From NCBI GenBank assembly GCA_008360955.1, contig LUCM01008873.1:170638-234637 (forward strand): a stretch of 64,000 nt of DNA. The letters run 5' to 3'. A program made the position numbers and the translations under genes. This document shows positions 1 to 13,847 of this stretch, one piece after another (position 1 is the first letter of the stretch; each line of letters starts with the position of its first letter). Under the pieces are notes generated by a model, which was not told the DNA's origin, did not search any database, and worked only from the letters and a program-made list of their open reading frames with translations. Source of the DNA: Fasciolopsis buskii (lineage: Eukaryota > Platyhelminthes > Trematoda > Plagiorchiida > Fasciolidae).

Positions 1-1886
1 GCTTGATCCTAGGATTGCACATCAAGTCTTTGGAAGTAAAAGCTATTGTACGGAAGATTGGCTTCCCAGTAGGGGCCGGATTTTGTATTGATTTCGGGGC
101 TCGAGGTAAAAGGGATTCAATTTTATCGTTAAATGCTGTTTATGGACCCGTTACAATCAGTCAAAGCAACTAAACCAAATCTATTCTAAGCCCTAGCCGT
201 ATCGATCAAGGTCACTGGGGAAGGCAAGACTCAACGAGAATAAACGAATTTGAATAATCGAGTAATGAAATGGAAGAAGCATAGAAACGAACAACAGATT
301 AGTGGATGCAAAAATATGCATGTGCACGTGACAAATGCATGAAATCTCTGAGGTTATAAATGAAATTCTGTTTCAGGCCGACCATGATTTTCTCGTTACG
401 ATTCAGTTTTCGACTTGCAAGTCAGCATCTGAGTAGGAAAGCAGTCTCACACCAGACTGTTTCTAACTCGCATGGAAATCTGCCACGACAGGTATCATCT
501 ATTCATTTGGTTTCCTCTTTCAGACGGCTGAATTCGATGACCATATTCGAATCAAAGTAATTAGAAGGTAGACATTGATTTCTACTCGTCAGCTTGCATA
601 TTCAAGTCGGATCGTTTCGATACTACCGGACTAGTCGCATGATTCTAGACGAAGGCATAAACATAATCCACTGGTTCTGTGCGTTTGATCGTTCACTGTT
701 CACAAGATGCAGACACGTTCCCAACAGCACGATCTTAGCTTTTTCCTCTTCCGTTAAGCGACTAAGGGATCAAAAATCAATAAAACACCAGTGACCGACG
801 GTCTTTTTAGTGTACAGCTTGAAAATTGTTCCTTTTGACAGCACCTCACTACGAGAAATAAAGAGTTGAGCGACCAGGATAGGTTTCACTATACTGATAA
901 TTGTTTCTTGTAAGGTGATCATTTATCGAATGAAGTGTCCCTGCGTATTCTGAAGACATGTTTAACTTTTGTCTAGTTGGGTAATCTGTATGGGCCGTTT
1001 GACATCCACTTGTAAGTCAAAGATCAGGCTCACATTAGAGTAATTAGACCGATCCTGTTGCACGGCTAGGCAAATGACCGTTTTTGACGTAGGGTATGTC
1101 CAAATGCTCTGGTCATTTGAGGATAGGCATTCTTGCACAGAATTTGCAGGAAATGCCTGGACAGTTTGACTGACAATTCCAGAGTTTTTGTGTATTCAAG
1201 TCACTGAAATGTCATACCCTGAGAGCAATTCAAAGCAATATTTTCAACCAAGTACAACTTATCACAGTCTTGGGTATTTTTGCCACCAAATGGTATAATC
1301 TGAGAAGTAATCTATGACGAGGACAGTCAAGATCCTAGTCGAAAGAAATGCGAAAATGAATTAGCACTCGTTCTAACTGCTAATTCGTTCGATTCATCCA
1401 CTCGGTATAGTTCCGTGTGTAAAAAAGGCACGCGTAAGAGAACAATTTTGTAAGAACTGAAGGCTTGTTTCGAGTTTCACTGGTCGACATGCAGACCAAT
1501 AGACCCCTGAAAGATCTGAAAGGCACTTCAAACACAAACTTCAAGGTTATCGATCTTCTGTCAACTTTGTCGACTGATGATAATTAATGAGAGTTACTTC
1601 CCTCATAAAGGATATGTGACATTATCACGTGATTAGTAGGGAGCATTTATTCCACCGAGGGGAAAAAAACTTAATTCCATTGATTAAAAAAGTGGTAAGT
1701 GAACACAGTACACAATACCTGATGTTTGCGGTGCCGGATTGTTTTGCATGACAGTCACCAAACGAAATTAATAAAAGTGACTTGCATTCCTCTATCTGTA
1801 AGGCCAATTTTCTGTTTCCACTTCCCTAGGACACATGCACTGTTAGCAATTTCCGTTCGGCAGCACTCAGAGATTACTGGTCGACG

Positions 1887-1927
1887 TTATATATATAATA
1901 ATATGTATATATAATTTATATATATAT
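1887..1927. repeat. AT dinucleotide tract
   Basis: Imperfect TA/AT microsatellite with short interruptions, lying directly before one fragment of the dispersed repeat at 1960. Confidence 0.7.
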
Positions 1928-1959
1928 GTAATCAGCAGTACATGTGCGAATAAGCGGAG

Positions 1960-2180
1960 TTCTGGAAACATACGGCCGGTTTCGTGGTTGTCGCCGCTCA
2001 GAAACCATGGGTTCCTGATACTCCGGATGTCACTTCATCTGCATAACTGAGCAATATGACTGCAAATTACCATGAGAGTGTTCAACGGTTAAGATGAGTT
2101 GACACAGGAGTACCGGGCACGCATACCTGATGGGCAGCAGTAACCACACGACTTGCCATATGCTGCCGGGAATCTTTGTT
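1960..2180. repeat. Two inverted fragments of a dispersed short repeat
   Basis: The plus strand at about 1965-2010 reads GGAAACATACGGCCGGTTTC followed by a GTGGTTGTCGCCGCTCA-like stretch. The reverse complement of about 2115-2175 gives the same series of words (cccgg, gtggtt, tgctgcc, catcaggtatgcgt). The same unit appears at 18930, 19224 and (minus) 57890. Two fragments facing each other within 220 bp suggest an inverted insertion or a nested copy. No protein is encoded. The family is not one I can name. Confidence 0.5.
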
Positions 2181-3209
2181 TGCTTTTTCTTAAAGTATTA
2201 GCTCAGAGCAATTTCGTACGAGCGATGCTGGTCACCGCGTCAGAATGACGAAGAAACTTCTGAAAGATATCGGCGAACCCATCGACTGCCATTGTTTACT
2301 GATGCTGGATTTCTAGCCGATAGGTTTGATTTTATCGACATGGTTATTATCACGCCTACGAGATTGTGATGATTGGCAGCCCAAAATCCCGACTAGTGAC
2401 CTATTTCGTATCGACCGACCGAATGAAAACTGTAGACCGATCTCGGTGAACTTTATTCTGATCAGACAAACAATCTTCTTCGTTCGCACACCTCGCTCCG
2501 CCTTGTCGACACGTCTCCAAACAGCCGCTGGTTGGCGATCAGTAATGTGGGGCCGCGGTTTGATCATCAATTTGAATCAGTCCATTTGTCCACTATCTGC
2601 GATTGTTTCCAAATCAATTATTTCATTTTTTAATCTTTTTTTTACTTCCTTCAATAATGAAATGACAATATACATCCTTTTTCAAGAAGGGGGTCGCGGC
2701 CAACAGGCGACTGCCACCTGGGAAAGTTGATCTTGCTTCTCCGTGCCTCGCTTAAAGATGATCGATACCGAAACTTGAACACGCGTTTTGATCAGAGTGT
2801 CCACGCGTTGGCCAACAGAAATTAACCCCGGTCTGGTGAGAGCTCGTGTGTGTTTGAAAATGTGCTTTTTGAAGTCCGAATTGAGCACGAAATAAAGTAG
2901 TGAAATGTATACAAGTCACATGCAAACCGTAATCACTGATCATCCCCTGGTGGGTAGCGCAATCTCATAACTGTGCTCGTAAAATGCATTTGAAACAGCC
3001 GCGGAATTCGCGATTTAATGGAGTCAGATTTCTTCGTTGCCTCTGTGCTTTGCTCTTTAATGCTTTTGTTGGAAAGATCCCATGAACTGTGATTTGCCTA
3101 GCACCTGTATGAAAGACGAATAAGTATGTTGTTGTTGTGTCATCACAACTACTACTCGAGTGATGTTCTATATTATTGCTTTCCTCGTTTACATTATTAA
3201 TTTACACAG

Positions 3210-3638
3210 GTGAAGCGCAACAGTACCAATGGTCTTTCGGTGACATGACCCCTGACAAAAGGACAACCGTCGGCAGTGTAAAACATACTTATACCAGTGT
3301 GGGAAATTACGTAGTGACCGTGAAGATTTCAAATGATTTCAATTCAATCGTGATTGGTGGAAATGTTCGTATTCGGCACCCACTTGAATTTACGGGTATA
3401 TCGGCCAATCATGCCGAAGTTGGGCAGCCTAGCTCAATCACACTCCAACTAACAAATCCCACGGACATTGATGGCTGTACGTGGAAATTCAATGGGATAG
3501 TAGATTCTGCATGCCAAAAAGCATCATGTACGCACACTTATCCTGAACCTGGACAGTACGAGATTCAAGTGGAATGCGCCAATCAGGTGATCACCACGAC
3601 TCAATCTACCGTGATTACAGCATACCATCCGGTCAAAG
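3210..3638 (+). CDS. Polycystin-1-like exon (a): two PKD repeats
   Basis: This exon codes for extracellular Ig-like PKD repeats of a polycystin-1 family protein. The acceptor (tttacacag) ends at 3209 and the donor GTAATG begins at 3639. It enters with two bases of a split codon and leaves with one. The first repeat has the WSFGD core, HTY and a G-N-Y-x-V-x-V strand. The second is a cysteine-bearing variant (CTWKFNG, SCTHTYPEPGQYEIQV). The WDFGDG and HxY..PGxYxVxV patterns are the family hallmarks. The exon starts inside the first repeat, so the A strand lies on an upstream exon. The last base g pairs with 'at' of the next exon to give Asp, so the frame stays open. Confidence 0.88.
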
Positions 3639-6600
3639 GTAATGCTAATCGATATTTCTAATTTTTCTGTTGTATTCTTGATTTCGTCTCGAGAGCTCAA
3701 AGCTCGGAACTAATATAAGTAGTATATGAGTAGCGTTAGGCACATTCTCAAGTTCCCACGTTCCTTCAAATAGAAAACGTGTCGATTCTTAATTAATCGT
3801 TATCTAATTGGTTATCATTTAAACAAATGACAGTAAAATAACCAGCAACAAATAGAGGGAAAGAAAATCGTTTTATTTCAAATGGTCCAGTGCACAAGCA
3901 TATAACGACAATCTATAATCAACATGCAAAACTTCTTGTTGTCTAGTTAAGTCATTCAGATCATAAATGGAAGTGACGGTCACACTACTTATGACAGCCG
4001 TGGTGATCTGTGACGAATATGGCAACTTTTGCTGTTCGTTATCAAGTTGAACAAACATTTTTTTATGGATCACGTTTGTGTCCAATGTCTAAGCGGAATT
4101 CCAATTCCACAAATATCGTCAGTCTGTCGTTTTCCTACTGGGCACTGCAGATCTGTCCGTCTGCTAATCATCGATTGGTAGCCTCTAGCTATGATTTGAA
4201 AACCCTGGGTCAGATTAGGAAGAACACGTTTAGAAGAGCATGCATCGTGAACGGGGGATTTTGTGACCCAGCAAAGTTGCAATTTCAGACACCGATAACG
4301 AATCAAGAGCAGTCGAGGTGTCAAAACTACAACAAAAGAAGATAACAAAACACGCATTGCAAAAAGGCCGTGTGTATATCGGGAATGAAACGATAAAAAT
4401 CTATATCGATCGATAAGAATCAGTACGAACAGTTGTTCGAGGGAAGAGGAAAAGTTTAGAAGTCAATGATCGACGGCTTCGCTTGTGGATTCCCATTGAT
4501 CGGGAATATTCTGGAATAAGATGAGAAGAGAACCTCATTGGTCCAGGTAAAGCAAACTATCCGACGAAGTTCCTATTTCGTTTGAAGTGTGATTCTAAAA
4601 ACTAGAGAGGATTTCAACCAAAGTGCCTGGGTACACATGTACTCTCTTAAGATAGACCATGTTTCGGGCCTACGCAAATGAAATCAAACTTATTTCGAAT
4701 GCTTTTGACCTAATTCCGAACAATTTTGCCACAGTTTAGAAATGGGGCTGGAAATGGTATAGTCGGCGAAAAATCTTGCAATATGGACAATATTACAATA
4801 CCAATGTGAAATTGTTAAGATGTATAATATATGGAGTAACTCAGTGGAACTCACTGCAGTAACGAGCAATCATGCGCATTTACAATCTCAGTCTAAATAT
4901 ATGTAAGCAGAAGAAACGATCCGTTTGTCATTCAAGCACTTGGTTTAGGCAGAATGAATAGTCGGAAAATAGAATTACCATTAAAATTGAATTAGTCTGA
5001 TGTTTATCAAGAGCACATTAGAGTCAGGATGAAAACACTCTCGAGTTCTAAAACGAACAGTCAGCATTGGTCACCTGTCAGAGCGATGTCCATTTGCCCG
5101 CGGATTCTCCACAGGCATTTGTCTCTGTGTTCTCTGGGTTGGTTCCAGACCGGCGACCACTTCGGAATACAACTGGTGTATTTGCTCCACTTGTCTTCCT
5201 CATTTTAACTCAGTCTCCACCAATGAGCTAATAAATTAATTAAAATTATTTAAATATCCACAATAATTGTTTGCATGCTTGTCATTGGTGTACAATTCGG
5301 TCTAACAGGACAGAAAATCACCGGTGGAATACTCCAAGACCTCACTGTTGCCCGTCATCATGATTGTCTACTAGCATTCATGTTCTTATTAGTTACTTAT
5401 CCCCGAGTGACTTAATGTATTCGGAAATCGTTGTTTTCTACCAATCCAATCTGTTGTATTGAAAATTTCAACCGATTTCTCTAACGCTTTCAAGTAACCA
5501 GCTCTCTTTCCCTGACTCTGCTTTCCAACTAAATCCATTCATGTGATCAAAGTGTATCTTTTCACTTAGTTGATTAGCGTTTCCTTTAGAACAGCTTAAT
5601 CGTCAGTAGCCAGTCCTTCTACTCTAGGGTTGACTGTGCAAGGTATTTGAGAACCATTCTAGTTACTAACTGCCGCTAATCTTTATACCTTCAACAAGCT
5701 TTTCATAATCGACGACTGCTATTCTTTGACATAGGCAAAATCAGATCAATGCATTTTATCATCCTAAAATATGGTTACCAAGGCACTTTACCAATTCCAC
5801 CACCACCACTACCCTCCCCCCTCCCCAGCCCTCGATCCCGTCACATCATCTGACCACCTAATGCTATACTTTAAAATTTCATATCACGGTCTTTGGATAA
5901 TCACTTGAGTAGTTTTCATTTCTACTGGCGAATTAACCTTGATGCTTGTCGGTAGTCACATTGAACACTTTCGGACCGAAGGTCATTGACTGTGACCTGA
6001 CATGTCTGTCTACCATTTCCCCACAAAGGGGACATGTTTTAAATCGAAGGGCAAACAGCTACCCGAATCGTGCTCCATCGTCAGTGTGTAACTAATCCTT
6101 CCACGACCCCCAGTCATGTTTATCTATTTTTAGACTGAAAGGATCCATACAGTTAGTATATGTATGTATGATTGATAAAGTTGTTTACCATCAACGATGA
6201 ATTACTAGTTGTAGGGAGCCATTTTGAGTTTTGGTTATTTGGTTAATCCATAAGACCTTTCAAGTGAATTCTTGTCTGTCTACCCGTGAGTTCCAATTTC
6301 TATCGCATTCCACCTTTTGACAATGCATAAATCCTTCTATTCCCAATCTGCTGTCCCGCTCTTTAGTTGGTCAGTGCAAACATATTGCACTTTGCCAGTT
6401 ATTGTACCGCTAACAGCCATCATGCTAACAAATTCAATGGGTGACACAACCGTTGGATAAAACGCATCAAAATGGAACGATTTGATTTTGAATAATACTA
6501 TACTATGTGCTATTTGAACACTATCAGTTTACAATAGGGTTTTGTTTCCCTGGTTACCAAACAATCGGAAATGAAGCCAAGTAGACTGTCGATCAATATT

Positions 6601-7561
6601 GGTCGTGGGGACGATAAAGTTTACAAATTCACCTCTTCACATCCCTAATACTCGATATAGACTAGTCATTGAACAAGCTGGACTTACTGAAAATACCTCA
6701 TTTGGGCAAATGACATAGTGTGCGGAATTTGTGTCCATTTCAGGCCGAGGTCTAGTGTTTACGATTGCTCTATCGACGGGTCTTCTTCTGTCCGTCCGGT
6801 CCTTTCTTCTGATAAAAAAGGTACACTGCACCAATTCGTTCGTTATTTAGAACTTGCATCAAATGGATTCGGATTCACGTATTGAATAATTGAAATAGGG
6901 TAAGAACATGTTGCCGTCTATCAAGACCTATCAACAGCATGTCTGCTAGCATAGAGTTGAGTAATGCACGAATTGCTAATACACCTGACGCTGCGTACGT
7001 ACAACTATGTCCATGTAAGTCGGATCAGGTTTCAAGTCGAGGCAAACGGGATCACAATAAGCCTGTTGAATGGCATTTCCGACATACGCTCGAAAAGGAG
7101 CGCAAGGTAGTATAATGGTTCTCAAGATTTGGAGTAGTAGAAGAACGATGCGTGAGGAGTCTCCAATCAGCAAAAGCTTGTGGAATGGTACGGGTGGAGG
7201 TTGAAAACAAGCCTTTTTGAATTTTCATTAACTATAGTAATTATCCACAAAAAGTCAATCGGTATACGGCAATTGTATGATTGGTATTCAGTGTGAGGTA
7301 GAAAGCAAAACCTCAACCACGGTGTTTTCCCATGCGTAGCGTGAACAAGAAAAGTGCATGGAACATATGCAAGTTCATCGATTCACAAAAAACTTTGCGT
7401 TCTGTTTGCCCATGAAGTTTGATCGAGGAATCTTTAGTTAGAAATACTGAGAGAATTTATATTACTTATTTACGAGTGTTTCGAATCAATGAAAATCGCT
7501 AATTTTCAATCTAACTTTGTACACTGTTTTTTTTGTGTGTGCGTGTGTGTCCCAACTTCAG
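3639..7561. other. Intron, 3.9 kb
   Basis: Intron between exons (a) and (b), with donor GTAATG and acceptor CCCAACTTCAG. No exon or clear mobile element was seen. At about 5840-6130 the minus strand could encode a CPLCGE...VDRH stretch, faintly like a cysteine-rich tail found in some non-LTR elements, but this is too weak to call. The last 30 bases before the acceptor are T-rich then GT-rich (7528-7550). Confidence 0.6.
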
Positions 7562-7850
7562 ATCTCCGAATTCTAACCAACAGCTTTGCCGTGGGCACCG
7601 GACGTCGGATAATTTTCACATTTACCGAAGGTACGAATTTGACCGCCATATTGTCCTTGAACGGAGTTTCGCAATCGGCCACGGTTGATTACACATCGAA
7701 ACAAATTCTATCCGATCCGTTCGATGTGCCCAACGTCCAATCGGTTTCGTACGATTTGTATGTCACTGATCTGGTTGGCAAGACACCAATCAGCGGCTCG
7801 GCATCGTTTGACATTCCTGTGGGAAAACTGACCTGTACCATCACTCCACA
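7562..7850 (+). CDS. Polycystin-1-like exon (b): PKD-like segment
   Basis: This exon continues the extracellular repeat region. The acceptor CAG ends at 7561 and the donor GTTAGT starts at 7851. Phase is two bases in and two bases out, and both neighbours agree. The protein (LRILTNSF...DLYVTDLVGKTPISGSASFDI) is beta-rich with alternating hydrophobic residues, without the WxFGDG turn, so it is a diverged PKD or Ig-like module. This is common in the middle repeats of polycystins. The acceptor's pyrimidine tract is partly built from a T run and a GT repeat. The frame across both splice junctions and the family-like spacing support it, although the domain match alone would be modest. Confidence 0.78.
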
Positions 7851-10800
7851 GTTAGTTGTATTTTACAATTAATTATTTTAGTAAATGTATTTGATATGTA
7901 TTTGAAAGCGGGCAGTAGGAACAAGGTATTACCGTAGAACACTGGTTGTTTAGTACCAACTTTGGGTAGATTTTTTCTTCATTCTATCCTCCTTCCAATT
8001 TGTAACAGATTTCATCGATCGGGTAACTACACCGAACAACTGATCCCGCAGTGACCAGTAGTGGGACGAATTATACAAGGGGAAAGGCCGGCTTCATATT
8101 AATTCTCTTTCAAGAAATCGCGATTAAAGATTTAGAGATCACCAGTTCGATAATCAGATTGTTTGGAAAATCCTGTACCGCGATCGTTCTGTCCGAGACC
8201 GCGGACACAGTACTGTCCATGAGAGACAAGAAGCGAACGACACTTTGGCCCTTGAAATGACGATTTGGAACCGACGCAGTTCTCGCGATAGTTACATGCT
8301 CTCCTGACGACAGCCGAAATACACTGTCCGCAAAATGAACCATCCACCCCCAAGCAAACACAGACACACATACACACATATCCAAACTAGAAAATCTTTA
8401 CTCATTCGTCGAACCCTTTCTAGAAGAATGAATGTATACTTCATTTACAGCTTTTTCCGAGCTTTTTCTTAGTAGTTTGTGGTTGAGTCGCCTTTGCAGG
8501 CACCCCTCCGTTCTGGCTGACTACTGACTGTCTGATATTAGTTGCCTGGGGCGCAAGGTCGCATTACTCCTTCCAGACGGTCTCCTTTTCTCACATCAGA
8601 AAAAGACATCACCGTCTCTGATGTGCTCACTTGATTTATTGGCGAAAACATCGAATCTCCTGTCGAAGTGACTGATTTCCACCAGTTATCACTCTAGATA
8701 CGCTAAAATCCAATATCAAGTGCATCTACGCGTGAATTTCGACCAATTCGGGTTTGGAAATGTTCCATCCTAACGGAAATCCGCGTTTGACAAATGAATG
8801 GGATACTATGTGGATCCATATCCGGTAACACGACAACTTACGGGCAATTTCAGCTGAACGGAATCACCAGTGCTTAGTAGTTCCCTTTCATGTTTCATAG
8901 CCTTAAAATCACCGGCCTGCGGTCTCTCGCTTCCTGAATGTTGTCCGGTACTTTTGATCCAGTCGACCTGGCTACTCACTATCTCAGTCACAGAAGACCA
9001 AACTAAGTAGTACGTTACAGCCTCATGACTTCATTTCCTCCCTCCAGACAATGATCGCAAGTCACGAGAAACTTGACCGCAATTCCCGCAGACGACAGAT
9101 GAATCGTTACGACTGAAAAAATAAACACGTGCAAACTGTAACGGAGAAGATAAAAACGGATATTAACCTAAACAAATCAGTTCACACAAGTGTTTGGGTT
9201 GAGTTGGGGTTAGCAGTCCGAGAATGGCATCTTCGATCATGTTTCTTTCCCCATTGTTCGGCGAGTCGATAACACTACGAAGTTAGGCGGGGAACAGCAT
9301 CTGATTGGTGTTAGATAATCGGACTGTGAGAAAAACTGTTACATTTTCGTTACCGTCGTGGCATTTAGAAGTTGTTCAACGTTTTGACCATCACAGGACA
9401 TACTGTTGGCAGATGAAAATATGGGCAGAAACAATGAGTTCGATGACGTTGTATTTGAGCTGCAGTACTTCTTTTCTACACATCATAGCGACAATCAACT
9501 GTGAGGATTTGCCTGCATGTACCGATGATGCAGAACTCTCAACTTTTCGGTATTCCCAACTCACGCTACCCATGCGTGACAAACGTGATTTAAATCGGAC
9601 AGGTGGTAACGATACAAATTAGCGTTGGGTAAGAGACTTGTTAGTAGTGCATGTCTCACGTGGGAACCTAGGGATCTCCGTTATCACTTCCAACTTCACC
9701 GGGTCGTTCAAAAATGGAGATAGACTTATTCACCCGAGAAAAATGTAAGGTGTGCATAGGAAAGATGTGTTCAATTTGTGCCATTGGTAGTCATTTGTTA
9801 CTCGTGCACTGGGCATGAGGCTTTTCGTTGACCTTTGAACCCAAGTGGCCGATCAGATACCTGTTTCTTTTCCTTGGAGAAACTGGAATTGCTGTCGAGG
9901 CCAGGGAAATTCGAATCCGACCCTAACTATTCAAGCGTCTGTTTCCATTGTCAAAGGAAGACGAGAATGTGACCGACAAACCAATCGGTGGCACTGACCA
10001 TCGTAATTTTCACTCCGATTCCACGCGAATAACACTTAACTGCCAGTGCCTTGGACAGGAACAAGTTGGACCGGATACATTTTTCCCCGGTCCCATTCTG
10101 TTTGCTCGACTGATTGTCAGTCGCTGGACGGCGGTTAGTTTTAGACCTTTAAGCAAAAGGGGAATACACCTTATTGCAGCCCGGATAAATTTCGCGTGGG
10201 ATACAATCAATTCGGGGAGAAAAGAGGATGATTTGCCAACTCTCTCGATTCCAGATTTGATTATTCTCTTCCTCCAATGTCGAATAGCCTCCGAATCACT
10301 AATCGATCAATGATATGAAAAACTAGGACCGATGAAAGAGGCCAACTCGGTCTGATTCTGGCACGGGACATTAAACCTGCTAAAATAACCAGCCAGTCTG
10401 TATGCAGCAGGTCAGTAACACCCCGGACGTGTCGCTGATGTTAAAACCAGGTGAAGAGTTAAGCTTGAGAAAATCGTGATATCCCCGCTGATAAATCCAG
10501 TAGTGAAACGAGACGAAATTCGTAGTATTGTGCAAAATTAAGACGGTTTCAGGACGAAACGGTGACACAGTCAGGGAATCTGTTATGGGGGGAATTCAAC
10601 GTTACCGTACATCGACGCCGACAGACCGGGATCAGCAACGAACTAGTCATATACTGATACTTTTCTATGGGGAACATGGCTTAATAAGTCCAAAAAAGCA
10701 AGACCCTAATGAGTATTCCATTTAGGTAAACCTTTATTATGTTCGCCAAATCGAATTTTGCTAACTTTCAGTTCAGTTCACTTTTTACAACCCTTAATTT

Positions 10801-13800
10801 GGCACCACCATATTCTAGCTTTGATCCTTATCCCACGACACAGCCTGTTAAACACAAGAGTGAACAAGAAAGAATGAAAGGTCAAATGGATGGTAATAAA
10901 TGGAACAACCACATCGAAAAGATTATGAATCCAAGAATCTCCAATGACTGCGGCTTTAGTCCACAACATTAATTGTCTCTAATCGTCTTATGGATTTCGG
11001 GGACTCCAGCCTGACACTATTCTTCATTGCTTGCTGTCATTTTGAGGACCACTGGTTACCTAATGTCTCAGAGATTTTCGCATCTCATTAAATATGGCCG
11101 CCAAAGGGCCAGGTCTGCTGGTATCTAATAGAGCAATGAAGGTCGAGGACATCCGTTGTTTCTGAATTTCGTCTGACCTGAGTCTGGTGTAACGATTGAT
11201 GCCAAGTGCAAGACTGCTTTAGTCTGCTTTCAGCGTTCACAGTAATTCTGGGTATTTTTGTGATGATTACAACTAGAATACAAGTCTGCAATTATTGTCT
11301 GGAAGCTGGCGCACCGGACTGATGTTTCTATGCTGGCGCGACCGTAGATTAGTCGTATACAAAAAGGAGCTCGGACTGAATCATTATCTGAGCACACAAG
11401 CGAAAGCCTTTGACTGATACAAGTCAAGTAGGACCAATGAAAATATTTCAAACCCGAGTCCAGGTAGCTTTCATTAACAAAAGTACATGTTGACCAAGAA
11501 CAGAGCACGATGAGAACAAGCCTGGATTAAGTCATCCCAGCTGCCGAATCCTTCGAATGAGTCAACAAACAGGTCTTCAGTGTACCCTTCTGTCTCCCCA
11601 TAAAACGAACTTGGGAGCTGAAATCACCAGCAACTAGTAGGAAATTTCTTGAAAGCATTCTTTGAAGTAATCAGAACGAGCCGGTCTTTAAATTTGTCTT
11701 TACCTTTGGGCGAGCTCCAATTTGTGGAAAGGTACACAAAAACGACGGACAAGCAGCGGCATCTCAAATGACTACTAGTTGACAGTGACAGTACCGTCCA
11801 AACGACCTCCGCATAAAAGACTGTCTAGTGGGAATCAGTATGACAATCTCCAAGACAAGCCGGATATCAGCAGTTCTAAGGTCGATGGAACCCGAATCTC
11901 TTGGCACCTTAAGAGTAAATGATGAGACCGTGGTTGCTTCGGAGCTTGAAAGAATGATTATCGAAATGGAATCATATATGCCTGTTTCGGAGGCATAAAA
12001 TGCATCCATCTGAGAAAGTTTGAAGAGTTGTAGCTAGGGAAGCTTGCTGCCTCATCTGGTTGGGTGTATGGGCTTCAAAAATAGTCAGCCGATGGGAACA
12101 CTTCCACTCTGGCAGTATGCGCAACTAATTACGTTCTCATCTGTTCGTCCTGCCATCAAGTAAATCTCCGGTGTCACAGCTGTTCGTGACATCTTGTGAT
12201 GTTCCTATACCAGAAAAATGATGATTGTTAAGGCTCTCCGCGGAAGAAGAACTGGAAGAATTTGGGTGGTCATTACGTAGCGGCTACCAAAGTCACACAA
12301 GGGGTCTATCATTGAGAACCCTAATCATAGCTTTTGACTTCAAAGTCTAACTCACAGTCGGTGGAGCTTCAACCCGGGGCGGAAGATCTGATCAACAGAC
12401 CAGTATTCACATTGTCCAGAGCAAACCACGGCGCGGTCCAGGTTATCGTATTCCCCGACCGATGTACACTTTTATTTGAACCATTCTGTCCCTCCAAAAA
12501 AAGAAAAAAAATTATTGGACACTTCTACTTCTTCTAATCAGTCCGACCTACTGATTGTGTTCTCCCGACTTGGATGACACAACCAAACTCTAGTCTTACT
12601 GTCTAGTAAAGTAATAAATTATTAGGTCCACTGTTTAAAATGTTTTTGTAAGTGATTAGCTGAGATTAGTCCCTTGGGTCTTTTTTTAAATGTTGGTTTT
12701 ATGTGACTTTTCGACCGTGCACACGCAGACTAGGTTCCACCGTTCTCGGTGGGAAATTCGGTGCTGTTCTGCGGTGAACTTCAATACTGCCGGATGATCA
12801 ATTTCCAGATGATGGTTGTTAACTAATAGAATTTCATTTTCTAAATCAAATTTGTGAATCCTTTTGAAATCTACTTTTGATTTCCCCAATTTGTTACCAT
12901 GGAGACGAGAATTCTAATCCTTAAGAAAAATTAATCAAACAGGATTGGGCTTGGGGGCGTGATACACGTTCATACGTGTCTTACACATCTGATCACTGTG
13001 TGTTTGTCCAGTATGGAGTTTTCGTTTCGTGGCTCACTTATCAGACCGTACGACGAGTCCCGGAAGTCCTCTATGACTGCAGGGCCTGGAGTACTTTCGA
13101 ATTATAGTACAAACTATTTGCCTACTGTGTTGTTTGAGACGCGAGAAGGAGAAACCGAAGTTCGCCTTTGGTTTCGAAAACAGTCATCCTGAACACCCGC
13201 TGGATATCAGTTGCATCCTCCAGGCCATCCCATCCCATTGTCCTCTACCAACACATTGTCATTTTTTCCTGCTCCATATCTGTTTCAATTGCTATGGCTC
13301 AGAGTGAACAGAAGGACAGTTTCATCACCTATGGTCAGTTAGCGAATAAGGAACAGGAAAGCTTTATTTTTTTTGGTGGGGGTAGGAGTTTGAATGTAAA
13401 GCTTCAAGATGCGAAAATATATGAATGTATCCGCCTGCCAAATTTGATCAGGAATCTAAAAGAGAGATGTCCAGACAATGATTAATGAACATGCGGATAC
13501 TGTGAACGTCAACAGTGCATACACAATGATCCAAAATTATGACAGGTCTGGACAAATCAGACAATGTACTTTCCATCCCATTTTTTTACTGGAAAACAGT
13601 ATAATTTTCATTGAGTGACCTATCTCTCTAAACCCAGTCTAGATCTTTCAGTCTGTGTGACTTCTTGCACGATCTTCTTCTTGCTCGTTGACTCAACCCA
13701 ACAAGTGTTCAACTGGGGCCTAGCAGGTGACCTTTGACTCTGTCAGTCTTTGACCAGTCTAGTTCTAGGGATAGGCAATAGCCTCTTTTGCGCTCACAGA

Positions 13801-13814
13801 TCGGACTACGTGCT

Positions 13815-13847
13815 TGTGTGTGCGTGTGTGTGTGTGTGTGTGTGTGG
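13815..13847. repeat. GT microsatellite
   Basis: Nearly pure GT/TG run with one GC interruption. Confidence 0.85.

Larger units (their letters stand above)
1..3209. other. Non-coding, probably intron of the polycystin-1-like gene
   Basis: No reading frame here has splice signals and protein character together. Because the exon at 3210 starts inside a PKD repeat and inside a codon, this stretch is most simply the 3' part of an upstream intron. It holds a short AT dinucleotide tract near 1887-1927 and two fragments of a dispersed repeat in opposite orientation (about 1960-2015 and 2115-2180). The open frame at 2326-2730 lacks domain character, and I could not match it to a transposon protein. 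The 3' end, 3190-3209, is a normal AT-rich acceptor ending in CAG. Confidence 0.55.

Noticed and set aside
2313..2730. Overlapping plus and minus frames as a gene
   Set aside because: No domain, no splice evidence, and I could not match it to a transposon protein with confidence.
5840..6130. Minus-strand cysteine-containing relic of a non-LTR element
   Set aside because: Only a faint CPLCG-like match over a short stretch; not enough to call.
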